8,225 bases of DNA from an uncultured Lachnospiraceae bacterium (GCA_947003375.1 CAMQOJ010000176.1:1-8225); one strand, 5' to 3'; counted from the stretch's first letter, positions 1 to 6,732 are shown. The notes: generated by a model from the sequence alone, not told the origin. Made by a program: numbers and translations.

Positions 1-47
1 GAGATCCTCATCTGTCTCGTGGGCTCGGAGATGTGTATAAGAGACAG
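1..47 (+). other. Illumina/Nextera adapter contamination at contig start
   Basis: Positions 14-47 match the complete 34-base Nextera transposase read-2 adapter: GTCTCGTGGGCTCGG at 14-28 followed by the 19-base Tn5 mosaic end AGATGTGTATAAGAGACAG at 29-47. Positions 1-5 (GAGAT) match the 3' end of the Illumina P7 primer, and the 8 bases between (6-13, CCTCATCT) have the length and place of an i7 index. The order P7 tail, index, adapter, insert is exactly that of a library molecule, so this stretch is synthetic and real genome starts at about base 48. It should be trimmed. It is not a Tn5 or IS50 end in the organism. Confidence 0.97.
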
Positions 48-48
48 G

Positions 49-537
49 GGGGAGCCTGGGGACAGACTGCACCGGATCGTCATGCTGGTGCTGTCCATCA
101 CGCTCCACAATATACCCGAGGGCCTGGCCGTGGGCGTGGCCTTCGGGACATTGCGGGGCGGCGGGGCTTCCATGGAGGAGCTGATGGGCGCGGTGACGGT
201 GGCGGTGGGGATAGGGCTGCAGAACTTCCCGGAGGGCGCGGCGGTATCCATTCCCCTGCGGCGGGAGGGATATTCCAGGCGGAAAGGATTCCTGCTGGGC
301 CAGGCTTCCGGCATGGTGGAGCCTGTGGCAGGGGTGATCGGCGCGCTGCTGGTAGTCCATATGGAGACGATCCTGCCCTTTGCCCTTTCCTTCGCCGCCG
401 GGGCCATGGTGCTGGTGGCAGTCCATGAGCTGATACCGGAATGCCAGAGGAACCAGGAAAAGGCTCCCTATTCCGCCACCATGGGCATCATCCTGGGCTT
501 TGCGGTGATGATGCTGCTGGACGTGATGCTGGGATGA
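49..537 (+). CDS. ZIP-family divalent metal transporter, C-terminal part (5' truncated)
   Basis: This is the C-terminal 162 residues of a ZIP (Zrt/Irt-like, GufA/ZupT-type) membrane transporter, which moves Zn2+ and sometimes Fe2+ or Mn2+ into the cytoplasm. The fragment keeps the metal-binding helix motifs HNIPEG (bases 106-123) and QNFPEG (bases 220-237), the helix GQASGMVEPVAGVIGALLV, and the last-helix motifs HELIPE (bases 424-441) and GFAVMMLLDVMLG. Four to five membrane helices are visible. Family members are about 260 residues, so roughly 100 N-terminal residues are missing beyond the contig edge. An ATG at 19 opens the same frame, but its first ten codons (MGSEMCIRDR) come from the sequencing adapter and are not part of the protein. 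The natural stop is TGA at 535-537. The exact metal cannot be told from sequence. No terminator is visible after it. Confidence 0.9.
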   Translation, partial: GEPGDRLHRIVMLVLSITLHNIPEGLAVGVAFGTLRGGGASMEELMGAVTVAVGIGLQNFPEGAAVSIPLRREGYSRRKGFLLGQASGMVEPVAGVIGALLVVHMETILPFALSFAAGAMVLVAVHELIPECQRNQEKAPYSATMGIILGFAVMMLLDVMLG

Positions 538-572
538 GGACTTTCATTAGTAAAAAAAATGTACAAAAGGGA

Positions 573-602
573 TTGACTTATCTGTCGCGGATGTGTCACA
601 AT
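573..602 (+). promoter_or_regulatory. Probable sigma-70 promoter for the esterase-MATE pair
   Basis: TTGACT (573-578, 5/6 to the -35 consensus) is followed after 18 bases by CACAAT (597-602, 4/6 to the -10 consensus), and a TG at 594-595 gives an extended -10. Transcription would start near 609, leaving a leader of about 80 bases before the esterase ATG. It lies in the only A+T-rich patch between the ZIP gene and the esterase. The -10 box is weak, so this is a prediction. Confidence 0.5.
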
Positions 603-670
603 GTTCATTGAGGACGCAGCCGGGGACGGGGCCTTCCGGCCCATTCGGAGAGCCGCGGAAAATACATGGC

Positions 671-680
671 AAGGAGGAGG
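671..680 (+). promoter_or_regulatory. Strong ribosome binding site that fixes the esterase start
   Basis: AAGGAGGAGG lies 7 bases before the ATG at 688. The frame is open back to an ATG at 601, but that codon has no Shine-Dalgarno sequence and lies at the predicted -10 box, upstream of the likely transcription start. The reading from 688 also begins at the usual place for this family (residues ALFEAKTKYGLVRG). Residues encoded by 601-687 are therefore untranslated leader. Confidence 0.85.
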
Positions 681-687
681 CAGAGAC

Positions 688-2025
688 ATGGCACTTTTTG
701 AGGCAAAGACGAAATACGGTCTGGTGCGGGGGCACTCCATGGAGGGATACACGGTCTTCAAAGGCATTCCCTACGCAAAGCCGCCGCTGGGCGAGAGGAG
801 GTTCGCCGCGCCCCAGGAACCGGACAACTGGGAAGGGATCTATGAGGCGGAGCATTTCGGGAGCGTGGCCATGCAGGTGCCTCTGGATCCGGCGTCCTTC
901 TATGGAAAGGAGTTCTATCAGTATCCGGAGTACATGCCCGCAAGGAGCGAGGACTGCCTGTACCTGAATATCTGGACGCCGGCCGGGGAGGCGGGGGAGC
1001 ACCTGCCCGTGGCCTTCTGGATCCACGGGGGCGCGTTCCTGCAGGGCTACAGCCATGAGGTGGAGTTCGACGGGGAGGCCTACTGCAGCCGGGGCATCGT
1101 ACTGGTGTCGATCAATTATCGGCTGGGCGTGTTCGGCTTCCTGGCACACCCCTGGCTGGAGGAGGAGCAGGCCGGATGCGGCGGGCGCAGGATCAGCGGA
1201 AACTACGCCCTGATGGATCAGATCGCGGCCCTGCGCTGGGTGCGGGAGAACATCGCGGCCTTCGGAGGGGATCCGGGGAACATCACGGTATTCGGGCAGT
1301 CGGCGGGCTGCATGAGCGTCCAGGCGCTGGTGAGCACGCCCCTGACAGAGGACTGGATCGCAAAGGCCATCTTCCAGAGCGCCTCCGGCTATAAGAGCAT
1401 GATGGGCACGCACACCATGGAAGAGGCGAAGAAGGCCGGGGAGGAGTTCGTGGAGCTCACCGGCGCGGCGGATCTGGAGGAGCTGCGTGCCATTCCTGCC
1501 GGGGAGCTGCTGGAGATGCAGAGAGCTTTCCTGGAGCGCAGGCAGGGGATGGGGCTCTGCTTCGGCCCTACCATCGACCACGCCATACTGGACGGGGATT
1601 TCGACACCCTGCTGGAGCGGGGGGAGATGAAGGACATTCCCTATATGATGGGCTCCACGGCACAGGACCTGGGGACTACGCCGCAGATGCGGGAGACCGG
1701 GGAGCGGGGCAGACTGTATTACGGATGCGTGGGACTGAGCCACAAGCTGGAGGAGCTGGGCAGGAGGCCGGGCTATGTATATTATTTCACGCGGAGCCCG
1801 CTGGGGGACGACGCAGGGGCCTTCCATTCCTCGGAGCTGTGGTATATGTTCGGCACCCTGGAGCGAAGCTGGAGGCCCAAGGAAGAGGGGGACTACGCGC
1901 TGAGCGGAAAGATGCTGGACGCATGGACGGATTTCATGAAATACGGCGATCCGGAGGGCGGGAAAGAGGGGGCCTGGAGGCCCTGCACCAAAGAAGATCC
2001 CTATGTACAGATTCTCGATATATGA
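688..2025 (+). CDS. Type-B carboxylesterase (para-nitrobenzyl esterase-like, alpha/beta hydrolase)
   Basis: A 445-residue cytoplasmic serine hydrolase that cleaves carboxylic esters. The substrate is not predictable. Visible family marks: GIPYAKPPLGERRF (26-39), the type-B signature EDCLYLNIW (88-96), the oxyanion loop HGGAF (113-117), and the nucleophile elbow FGGDPGNITVFGQSAG (192-207) with Ser205 in GQSAG. His380 in GAFHSSELWYMF is the expected catalytic histidine. The acid position is Asp327 in GSTAQDLG, where most relatives have Glu. Ser-to-acid spacing (122) fits the family, but acid-to-His spacing (53) is much shorter than in classical members, so the protein is compact (445 residues against about 490-550). 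There is no signal peptide or membrane segment. The start is set by the Shine-Dalgarno at 671-680. The MATE gene follows after 89 bases on the same strand, which suggests co-transcription. Confidence 0.92.
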   Translation: MALFEAKTKYGLVRGHSMEGYTVFKGIPYAKPPLGERRFAAPQEPDNWEGIYEAEHFGSVAMQVPLDPASFYGKEFYQYPEYMPARSEDCLYLNIWTPAGEAGEHLPVAFWIHGGAFLQGYSHEVEFDGEAYCSRGIVLVSINYRLGVFGFLAHPWLEEEQAGCGGRRISGNYALMDQIAALRWVRENIAAFGGDPGNITVFGQSAGCMSVQALVSTPLTEDWIAKAIFQSASGYKSMMGTHTMEEAKKAGEEFVELTGAADLEELRAIPAGELLEMQRAFLERRQGMGLCFGPTIDHAILDGDFDTLLERGEMKDIPYMMGSTAQDLGTTPQMRETGERGRLYYGCVGLSHKLEELGRRPGYVYYFTRSPLGDDAGAFHSSELWYMFGTLERSWRPKEEGDYALSGKMLDAWTDFMKYGDPEGGKEGAWRPCTKEDPYVQILDI

Positions 2026-2114
2026 TTTCTGACTGACCGGACATGGAAGAAGAGCTCCGGCCCGTCTGCCCGGGATATCTGGACATAGGACAGGAGAGAG
2101 GAGTTTGGAGGACC

Positions 2115-3557
2115 ATGGGACAGACGGAATTACGGAAGAAGAAAGATGTAAATACATTGACAGAAGGGGTGCCCTGGAAGCTGCTGCTCCTGTTCTCCCT
2201 TCCCCTGATGGCGGGGAACATCTTCCAGCAGATGTACACCATGGTGGACACCGCCGTGGTGGGCAAGGTGCTGGGGGTGGATGCGCTGGCCGCGCTGGGG
2301 GCGGTGGACTGGCTGAACTGGCTGACCCTGGGGATCATCCAGGGCTTTGCCCAGGGCTTCTCCATCCTGATGGCCCAGAAATTCGGCGCGGGCGAGTACG
2401 GGAAGCTGCGGCAGGTCATCACCAATGCCATCGTCCTGGCCGCTGTGTGCGCGGTGTCGCTGACGCTGATCAGCGAAGCGGCAGTGGGGGCGGTGGTGTC
2501 TCTGCTTAGGACGCCCCAGGAAATCCGGCCGATTTCCATGGCGTATCTGCGCATCCTGTTCGCGGGGCTGCCGGTGGTCATGGTGTACAACCTGGCGGCG
2601 GCTATCCTGCGGGCCCTGGGCAATGGCAGGAAGCCCCTGATCGCCATGGTGATCGCCTCTCTGACCAATATCGTGCTGGACATCCTGTTCGTCATGGGCT
2701 TCGGCTGGGGCGTGCAGGGGGCGGCAGTCGCCACATTGATCGCGCAGTGCTTCTCGGCTGTTTACTGCATCTGGCATATCCGCAAGATTGAGGTGCTGCA
2801 GTTTGGAAGGGAGGACTGGAAGCTGGAGGGATCCCTCTGCGGCAGGCTCATGACCTTCGGACTGCCCATGGCGTTCCAGAACACGGTGATCTCCGTGGGC
2901 GGGATGATCGTACAGACCATCGTCAACGGCTTCGGCGTCACGTTCATCGCCGGGCTCACCGCCACCAACAAGCTGTACGGAATCCTGGAGGTGGCAGCCA
3001 CCTCCTACGGCTATGCCATGACCACCTATGCCGGACAGAACCTGGGCGCAGGTAAGATACGCAGAATCCGGAGAGGGATGGTGGTGGGGACGGGAATCGC
3101 CATCATCACCTCCGTGGGCATCATGGCTGCCATGCTGGGCTTCGGGAGATGGATCCTGGCCTGGTTCCTGCCTGCGGACGCGGGACAGGGCATGGAGGCG
3201 CTGGACATTGCCTATCGCTATCTGTCCATTATGGCGGTATTCCTGCCTGTGCTGTATATCCTGCATGTGACCAGGAGCTGCATCCAGGGGCTGGGGAACA
3301 CGGTGCTGCCCATGGTCTCCGGGGTGGCCGAATTCGTCATGCGCACAGGGGCAGCATTGCTGCTGCCCCTGTCATTCGGAGAAAACGGTATTCTGTATGC
3401 GGAAATCCTGGCCTGGATCGGCGCCGATGTCATCCTGATTCCAAGCTACTTCTATATGGTGCGCAGGCTCCCGATGGAAGAGGAGCGCTCCATGGAAGAA
3501 GCGCATTCCATGGAAGAGGAGCATTCCATGGAAGAAAAGCATTCCATGGAAGATTAG
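2115..3557 (+). CDS. MATE-family efflux transporter (NorM/DinF-like)
   Basis: A 480-residue inner-membrane antiporter of the MATE family, which exports drugs or metabolites in exchange for Na+ or H+. About 12 hydrophobic helices are visible in two related halves. Family marks include PWKLLLLFSLPLMAGNIFQQMYTMVDTAVVG (residues 20-50, given by its ends PWKLL and DTAVVG), AALGAVDWLNWL, GFAQGFSILMAQKFGAG (76-93), LRALGNGRKPL (165-175), and the second-half counterpart YGYAMTTYAGQNLGAGK (298-314). An in-frame ATG exists at 2043 but has no Shine-Dalgarno. The ATG at 2115 follows GGAGG (2107-2111, only 3 bases away) and AGGAGAGAGGAG (2092-2103, 11 bases away), and begins at the family-typical N-terminus. 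The odd part is the end: after the last helix, residues 454-480 are a charged repeat of HSMEEE type. The stop TAG overlaps the stop of the convergent kinase gene. The substrate is unknown. The adjacent esterase hints at detoxification. Confidence 0.93.
   Translation: MGQTELRKKKDVNTLTEGVPWKLLLLFSLPLMAGNIFQQMYTMVDTAVVGKVLGVDALAALGAVDWLNWLTLGIIQGFAQGFSILMAQKFGAGEYGKLRQVITNAIVLAAVCAVSLTLISEAAVGAVVSLLRTPQEIRPISMAYLRILFAGLPVVMVYNLAAAILRALGNGRKPLIAMVIASLTNIVLDILFVMGFGWGVQGAAVATLIAQCFSAVYCIWHIRKIEVLQFGREDWKLEGSLCGRLMTFGLPMAFQNTVISVGGMIVQTIVNGFGVTFIAGLTATNKLYGILEVAATSYGYAMTTYAGQNLGAGKIRRIRRGMVVGTGIAIITSVGIMAAMLGFGRWILAWFLPADAGQGMEALDIAYRYLSIMAVFLPVLYILHVTRSCIQGLGNTVLPMVSGVAEFVMRTGAALLLPLSFGENGILYAEILAWIGADVILIPSYFYMVRRLPMEEERSMEEAHSMEEEHSMEEKHSMED
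3474..3557 (+). repeat. 18-base tandem repeat (about 4.7 copies) at the 3' end of the MATE gene
   Basis: Four consecutive 18-base units occupy 3486-3503, 3504-3521, 3522-3539 and 3540-3557, preceded by a 12-base partial copy at 3474-3485. The core is CATTCCATGGAAGARRAG, encoding HSMEEE/K in the MATE frame. The last unit supplies the TAG stop. Units 2-4 each contain the perfect 10-base palindrome TTCCATGGAA (3506-3515, 3524-3533, 3542-3551), and unit 1 has the inner 8 bases TCCATGGA (3489-3496). Because the unit length is a multiple of three, gain or loss of copies would lengthen or shorten the tail without a frameshift. Confidence 0.93.
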
Positions 3558-6500
3558 TCCAGCATCCTGTCCAGTGTCTCCAGCAGACTGTTCACATCGA
3601 TAGGCTTTGCAATGTGGCCGTTCATGCCGCATTTCAGGGCCTCTTTTTTATCCTCCTCGAAAGCGTTGGCGGTCATGGCCAGGATGGGGATGGAGGAGAG
3701 CGCCTTGTCCTCCATCTGGCGGATGCGGGTGGCGGCCTCATAGCCGTTCATCACGGGCATCTGCACGTCCATCAATACCAGCTGGTAGAAGCCCGGTTCC
3801 GATTTCTGCAGCATATCCACCGCAAGCTGGCCGTTCTCCGCCACATCGATGGTGAAGCCTGCCTCGCCCAGGATAGCGGTGGCGATTTCCTGATTCAGCT
3901 CATTGTCCTCGGCCAGCAGGATGCGCCCCCTGTGATGGCGGAAGGAGTCCCTGGCGGCATCGGCGGCCTCCTTCTCCTCTGTGTGGATGGCGGAGTGCAG
4001 ACAGCTTCGCAGCTCGGACATGAACAGCGGCTTGCTGCAGAAAGCCGTGACGCCGGCTTCCAGGGCCTCGTCCTCGATGTCCGCCCAGTCGTATGCCGTC
4101 AGGACGATGATGGGCACGTCCTCCCCCATTTCCTTCCGGATCCTGCGGGTAATCTCAATGCCGTTCAGATCCGGAAGCAGCAGATCGATGATATAGACGG
4201 AGTACCCGTCGCCCCGCATGGAGGCCTGATGGGTGCGCAGCACGGCTTCCTTTCCGGACATGGTCCACTCGGCGCGCATGCCAATCTGCTGGAGCATATA
4301 GGATACGCTGTCGCAGGTGTTGAAGTCGTCGTCCACCACCAGCGCCCTGCAGTTCTTCAGCTCCGGAATGTCCTGCACTTCCTTTTTTGCATTCTGGAGC
4401 CGGAAGGTGAGGGATACTATGAATTCCGAGCCCACGCCCTGCTCGCTCTTCACCCGGATGGAGCCGTTCATCATATCCACGATGTTCTTCGTGATCGCCA
4501 TCCCCAGTCCGGTTCCCTGTATCTTGCTGATGGTGGAGTTGCGCTCCCGCTCGAAGGGCTCGAAGATGCGCCTCACGAATTCCTCGCTCATGCCGATGCC
4601 GGTATCCTTGATGGTGAAATCGAAGTTCGCGTATCCGGCAGGCGCCATGGGAGTCTCACGGATCCGCATGGTGACCAGGCCGCCGGGGCCGGTATATTTG
4701 ATGGAATTGCCCAGAAGGTTCAGCAGCACCTGGTTCAGCCGCAGCTTGTCGCAGTAGATTTCCTCGTGGATTACGTCCACCGCATCGATATAGAATTCCA
4801 GCTGCTTTGCCCGGATATCCGCCTGAACGATATTGCGGAGCCCGTGGAGGATGTCGGGCAGGCTGCATTCCTGCTCATCCAGGTGCATCTTGCCGCTCTC
4901 GATGCGGCTCATGTCCAGGACATCGTTGATCAGGCTCAGCAGATGGTTGCCGGAGGTCATGATCTTCTTCAGGTATTCCTCCACCTGATCCCTGTGGCCT
5001 ATATGGGTCATGGCCAGGGCGGTGAAGCCCACGATGGCGTTCATGGGGGTGCGGATGTCGTGGGACATATTGGAGAGGAAGATGCTCTTGGCCTTGCTGG
5101 CCCGGTTCGCCTGCAGGAGGGCGTCCTCAAGCTGCTCCTTCTGCTCCATTTCCTTGCGGGTCTCCTCGTCCACGCTGCGCAGCCCCAGGACCATGCCGTG
5201 GCTTGTGTTCCACTCGCCTGCCCGCACCACCTTCAACTGATAATATTTCACTTCGCCGTTCTGGACAGAACGGTAATTCGTATAGAACAATTGCCGTTGC
5301 ACCAGGCCTTCCTTCATGCTTTCGGGAGAAAGGAATTCCCGAAGCATATCCTGGTCCTCTTCATGGACGAATTCCCGGATATAAAGTTCCATGCTTTCGG
5401 AGAAGGATAAGCTGCCGCTGAACACAGAGCCGAAGAGAGAGGCATCCTTATCCTTGATCTGGAGCAGCTTTCCGGCATCCGTGTCCAGGTCAAAGAAGCA
5501 GACGAGATTGTAGTCCACCGTCAGGGCGCGAACCAGCTCCATCTGCCTTCTCTCATTCTCCAGGCGCTCCTGGTTCTCACGCTGCTTCTGGGCCGTGCAA
5601 TCCAGCAGGAATCGCTGATAGGCCAGGTTGCCGTTTTCCCTTATGAGCTTGATATTGCCCATGATATACAGAATCTTGCCGGTTTTGTGCCGGACGCGGT
5701 ATTCCACGCCGATGCTGTCGCCCTCCTTCTTCAGCGACTGGATGGCATCCCGGAGATATTCTTTGTCCGAATCCACCACAGAGGAGGCCACCATGTTGAA
5801 GCCGCCGGCCACCATCTCCTCCTGGGATTCAAAGCCCAGGATGTCCAGGGCCGACTTGTTGACGCTGATGATGCGCGAACCGTCCAGGGTGTGGCACATG
5901 ACGCCGCATTCCAGGGTGGTGAAAATGGTCTCCAGGGTCTGATTCTTCTTGACGACTTCCTTTTCATAGGCCCGTTCCTGGGTCACGTCGATCGCCACGC
6001 CCACCGTGCCCATGACGCTGCCGTCCAGATCGTACAGGGGCGATTTATAGGTGGTGAGCAGCTTCATCCCTTCGCCGGTCTTCACCAGTTCCTCCGAGAC
6101 GCAGGTAATCTCCCTGTTCATCACCTCATTGTCGGATTCCATGCAGTCGTTGGCATTGTTGGCGGGATCGTTGGGATCCACGTCCCATATGTAGAAATGG
6201 TCACGACCTTCTACCTGCTGCTTTGTCTTGTTTACGGTCTGACAGAAACAGTCGTTGACTTTTTCGTGGATTCCCTCCCGGTTCTTGTACCAGATCAGAT
6301 TGGGGACATGATTGATGGTGGCTTCCAGGAAATGGCGCGTCTCCCATGAATCCTTGTCCGCCTTGTTGCCAAGCTGCCATCTCAGGAAGCGGAAGGTGAA
6401 TTCCTCCTCTGACATGGGAAGCTTCCAGATATCGCTGATATGGGGAAAATCAGGGGCCAGCGCTGCAATCTGGCTGCTGTCCGCCAGCAGGATCAGCTCA

Positions 6501-6724
6501 GCGTCCCGGCGCTTGCCGGAAAGGAGCGTCCGAAGGGCTTCCTCCGTATCCATAGCCTGTATGTCCGCGATGATCACATCGGCTTTGGCAGCCAGTTCTT
6601 CCTGCGGGCTGTCGCTTTCCATGAATGTATGTGTGAAATGGTCAAAAGGGGCCGTCTTTTTTACGATGTCAAAAAGGCTGTCCTGTAATCCGGCTAAATA
6701 GAAATGAATATGACAATGGTACAT
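3554..6724 (-). CDS. Soluble multi-PAS hybrid histidine kinase with two C-terminal receivers
   Basis: A 1056-residue cytoplasmic signalling protein with no membrane segment. In order: degenerate receiver (1-118); PAS (about 130-250, with PNLIWYKNREG); PAS (about 262-385); PAS-like (about 398-520); coiled linker (520-545); HisKA with phospho-acceptor His555 in SHDIRTPMN; HATPase with N-box LNLLGNSIKYT (668-678), DTGIGM (707-712) and GTGLGMAI (737-744); receiver 1 (792-910: acidic D798-D800, phospho-acceptor D847, T876, K898); receiver 2 (934-1056: E939/D940, D986, T1018, K1040). All catalytic residues of the kinase and both receivers are present. There is no HPt or DNA-binding domain, so phosphate must pass to other proteins or control the kinase itself. 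The ATG follows AAGGAGG (6733-6739) by 8 bases. The gene lies downstream of metF on the same strand but has its own promoter. The ligand is unknown. Confidence 0.95.
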   Translation of the reverse strand: MYHCHIHFYLAGLQDSLFDIVKKTAPFDHFTHTFMESDSPQEELAAKADVIIADIQAMDTEEALRTLLSGKRRDAELILLADSSQIAALAPDFPHISDIWKLPMSEEEFTFRFLRWQLGNKADKDSWETRHFLEATINHVPNLIWYKNREGIHEKVNDCFCQTVNKTKQQVEGRDHFYIWDVDPNDPANNANDCMESDNEVMNREITCVSEELVKTGEGMKLLTTYKSPLYDLDGSVMGTVGVAIDVTQERAYEKEVVKKNQTLETIFTTLECGVMCHTLDGSRIISVNKSALDILGFESQEEMVAGGFNMVASSVVDSDKEYLRDAIQSLKKEGDSIGVEYRVRHKTGKILYIMGNIKLIRENGNLAYQRFLLDCTAQKQRENQERLENERRQMELVRALTVDYNLVCFFDLDTDAGKLLQIKDKDASLFGSVFSGSLSFSESMELYIREFVHEEDQDMLREFLSPESMKEGLVQRQLFYTNYRSVQNGEVKYYQLKVVRAGEWNTSHGMVLGLRSVDEETRKEMEQKEQLEDALLQANRASKAKSIFLSNMSHDIRTPMNAIVGFTALAMTHIGHRDQVEEYLKKIMTSGNHLLSLINDVLDMSRIESGKMHLDEQECSLPDILHGLRNIVQADIRAKQLEFYIDAVDVIHEEIYCDKLRLNQVLLNLLGNSIKYTGPGGLVTMRIRETPMAPAGYANFDFTIKDTGIGMSEEFVRRIFEPFERERNSTISKIQGTGLGMAITKNIVDMMNGSIRVKSEQGVGSEFIVSLTFRLQNAKKEVQDIPELKNCRALVVDDDFNTCDSVSYMLQQIGMRAEWTMSGKEAVLRTHQASMRGDGYSVYIIDLLLPDLNGIEITRRIRKEMGEDVPIIVLTAYDWADIEDEALEAGVTAFCSKPLFMSELRSCLHSAIHTEEKEAADAARDSFRHHRGRILLAEDNELNQEIATAILGEAGFTIDVAENGQLAVDMLQKSEPGFYQLVLMDVQMPVMNGYEAATRIRQMEDKALSSIPILAMTANAFEEDKKEALKCGMNGHIAKPIDVNSLLETLDRMLD

Positions 6725-6732
6725 ATTCGTTT

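Noticed and set aside
29..47. Tn5/IS50 mosaic end suggesting a transposon insertion
   Set aside because: It is embedded in the exact Nextera adapter with P7 tail and index-length spacer, and no transposase or second end is present. It is a library artefact.
629..642. GGGCC/GGCCC hairpin as a terminator or attenuator after the ZIP gene
   Set aside because: Only a 5-bp stem with a 4-base loop and no T-run after it. It lies downstream of the predicted promoter and is best explained as chance in G+C-rich leader DNA.
601..687. N-terminal extension of the esterase from ATG 601
   Set aside because: The ATG lies at the predicted -10 box with no Shine-Dalgarno. The ATG at 688 has a strong one, and family similarity starts there.
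2043..2114. N-terminal extension of the MATE protein from ATG 2043
   Set aside because: No Shine-Dalgarno before 2043. The added residues are not hydrophobic or family-like, and Shine-Dalgarno-like sequences precede ATG 2115.
547..2157. Minus-strand open frame of 536 codons opposite the esterase
   Set aside because: It is the shadow of a gene with clear catalytic motifs. Its Pro/Leu/His-rich translation matches no family I know, and no Shine-Dalgarno or promoter is evident.
2130..3266. Minus-strand open frame of 378 codons opposite the MATE gene
   Set aside because: Histidine-, glutamine- and aspartate-rich shadow of membrane-helix codons with no family signature.
3486..3557. CRISPR-like repeat array
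   Set aside because: The 18-base units are directly adjacent with no spacers, code in frame with the MATE protein, and no cas gene is near.
3149..5410. Long plus-strand open frame of 753 codons crossing the MATE end and the kinase
   Set aside because: It runs antisense to the conserved kinase and out of frame with the MATE gene, has low-complexity His/Leu/Gln/Gly composition and no recognisable domain. Long antisense frames are common in G+C-rich coding DNA.
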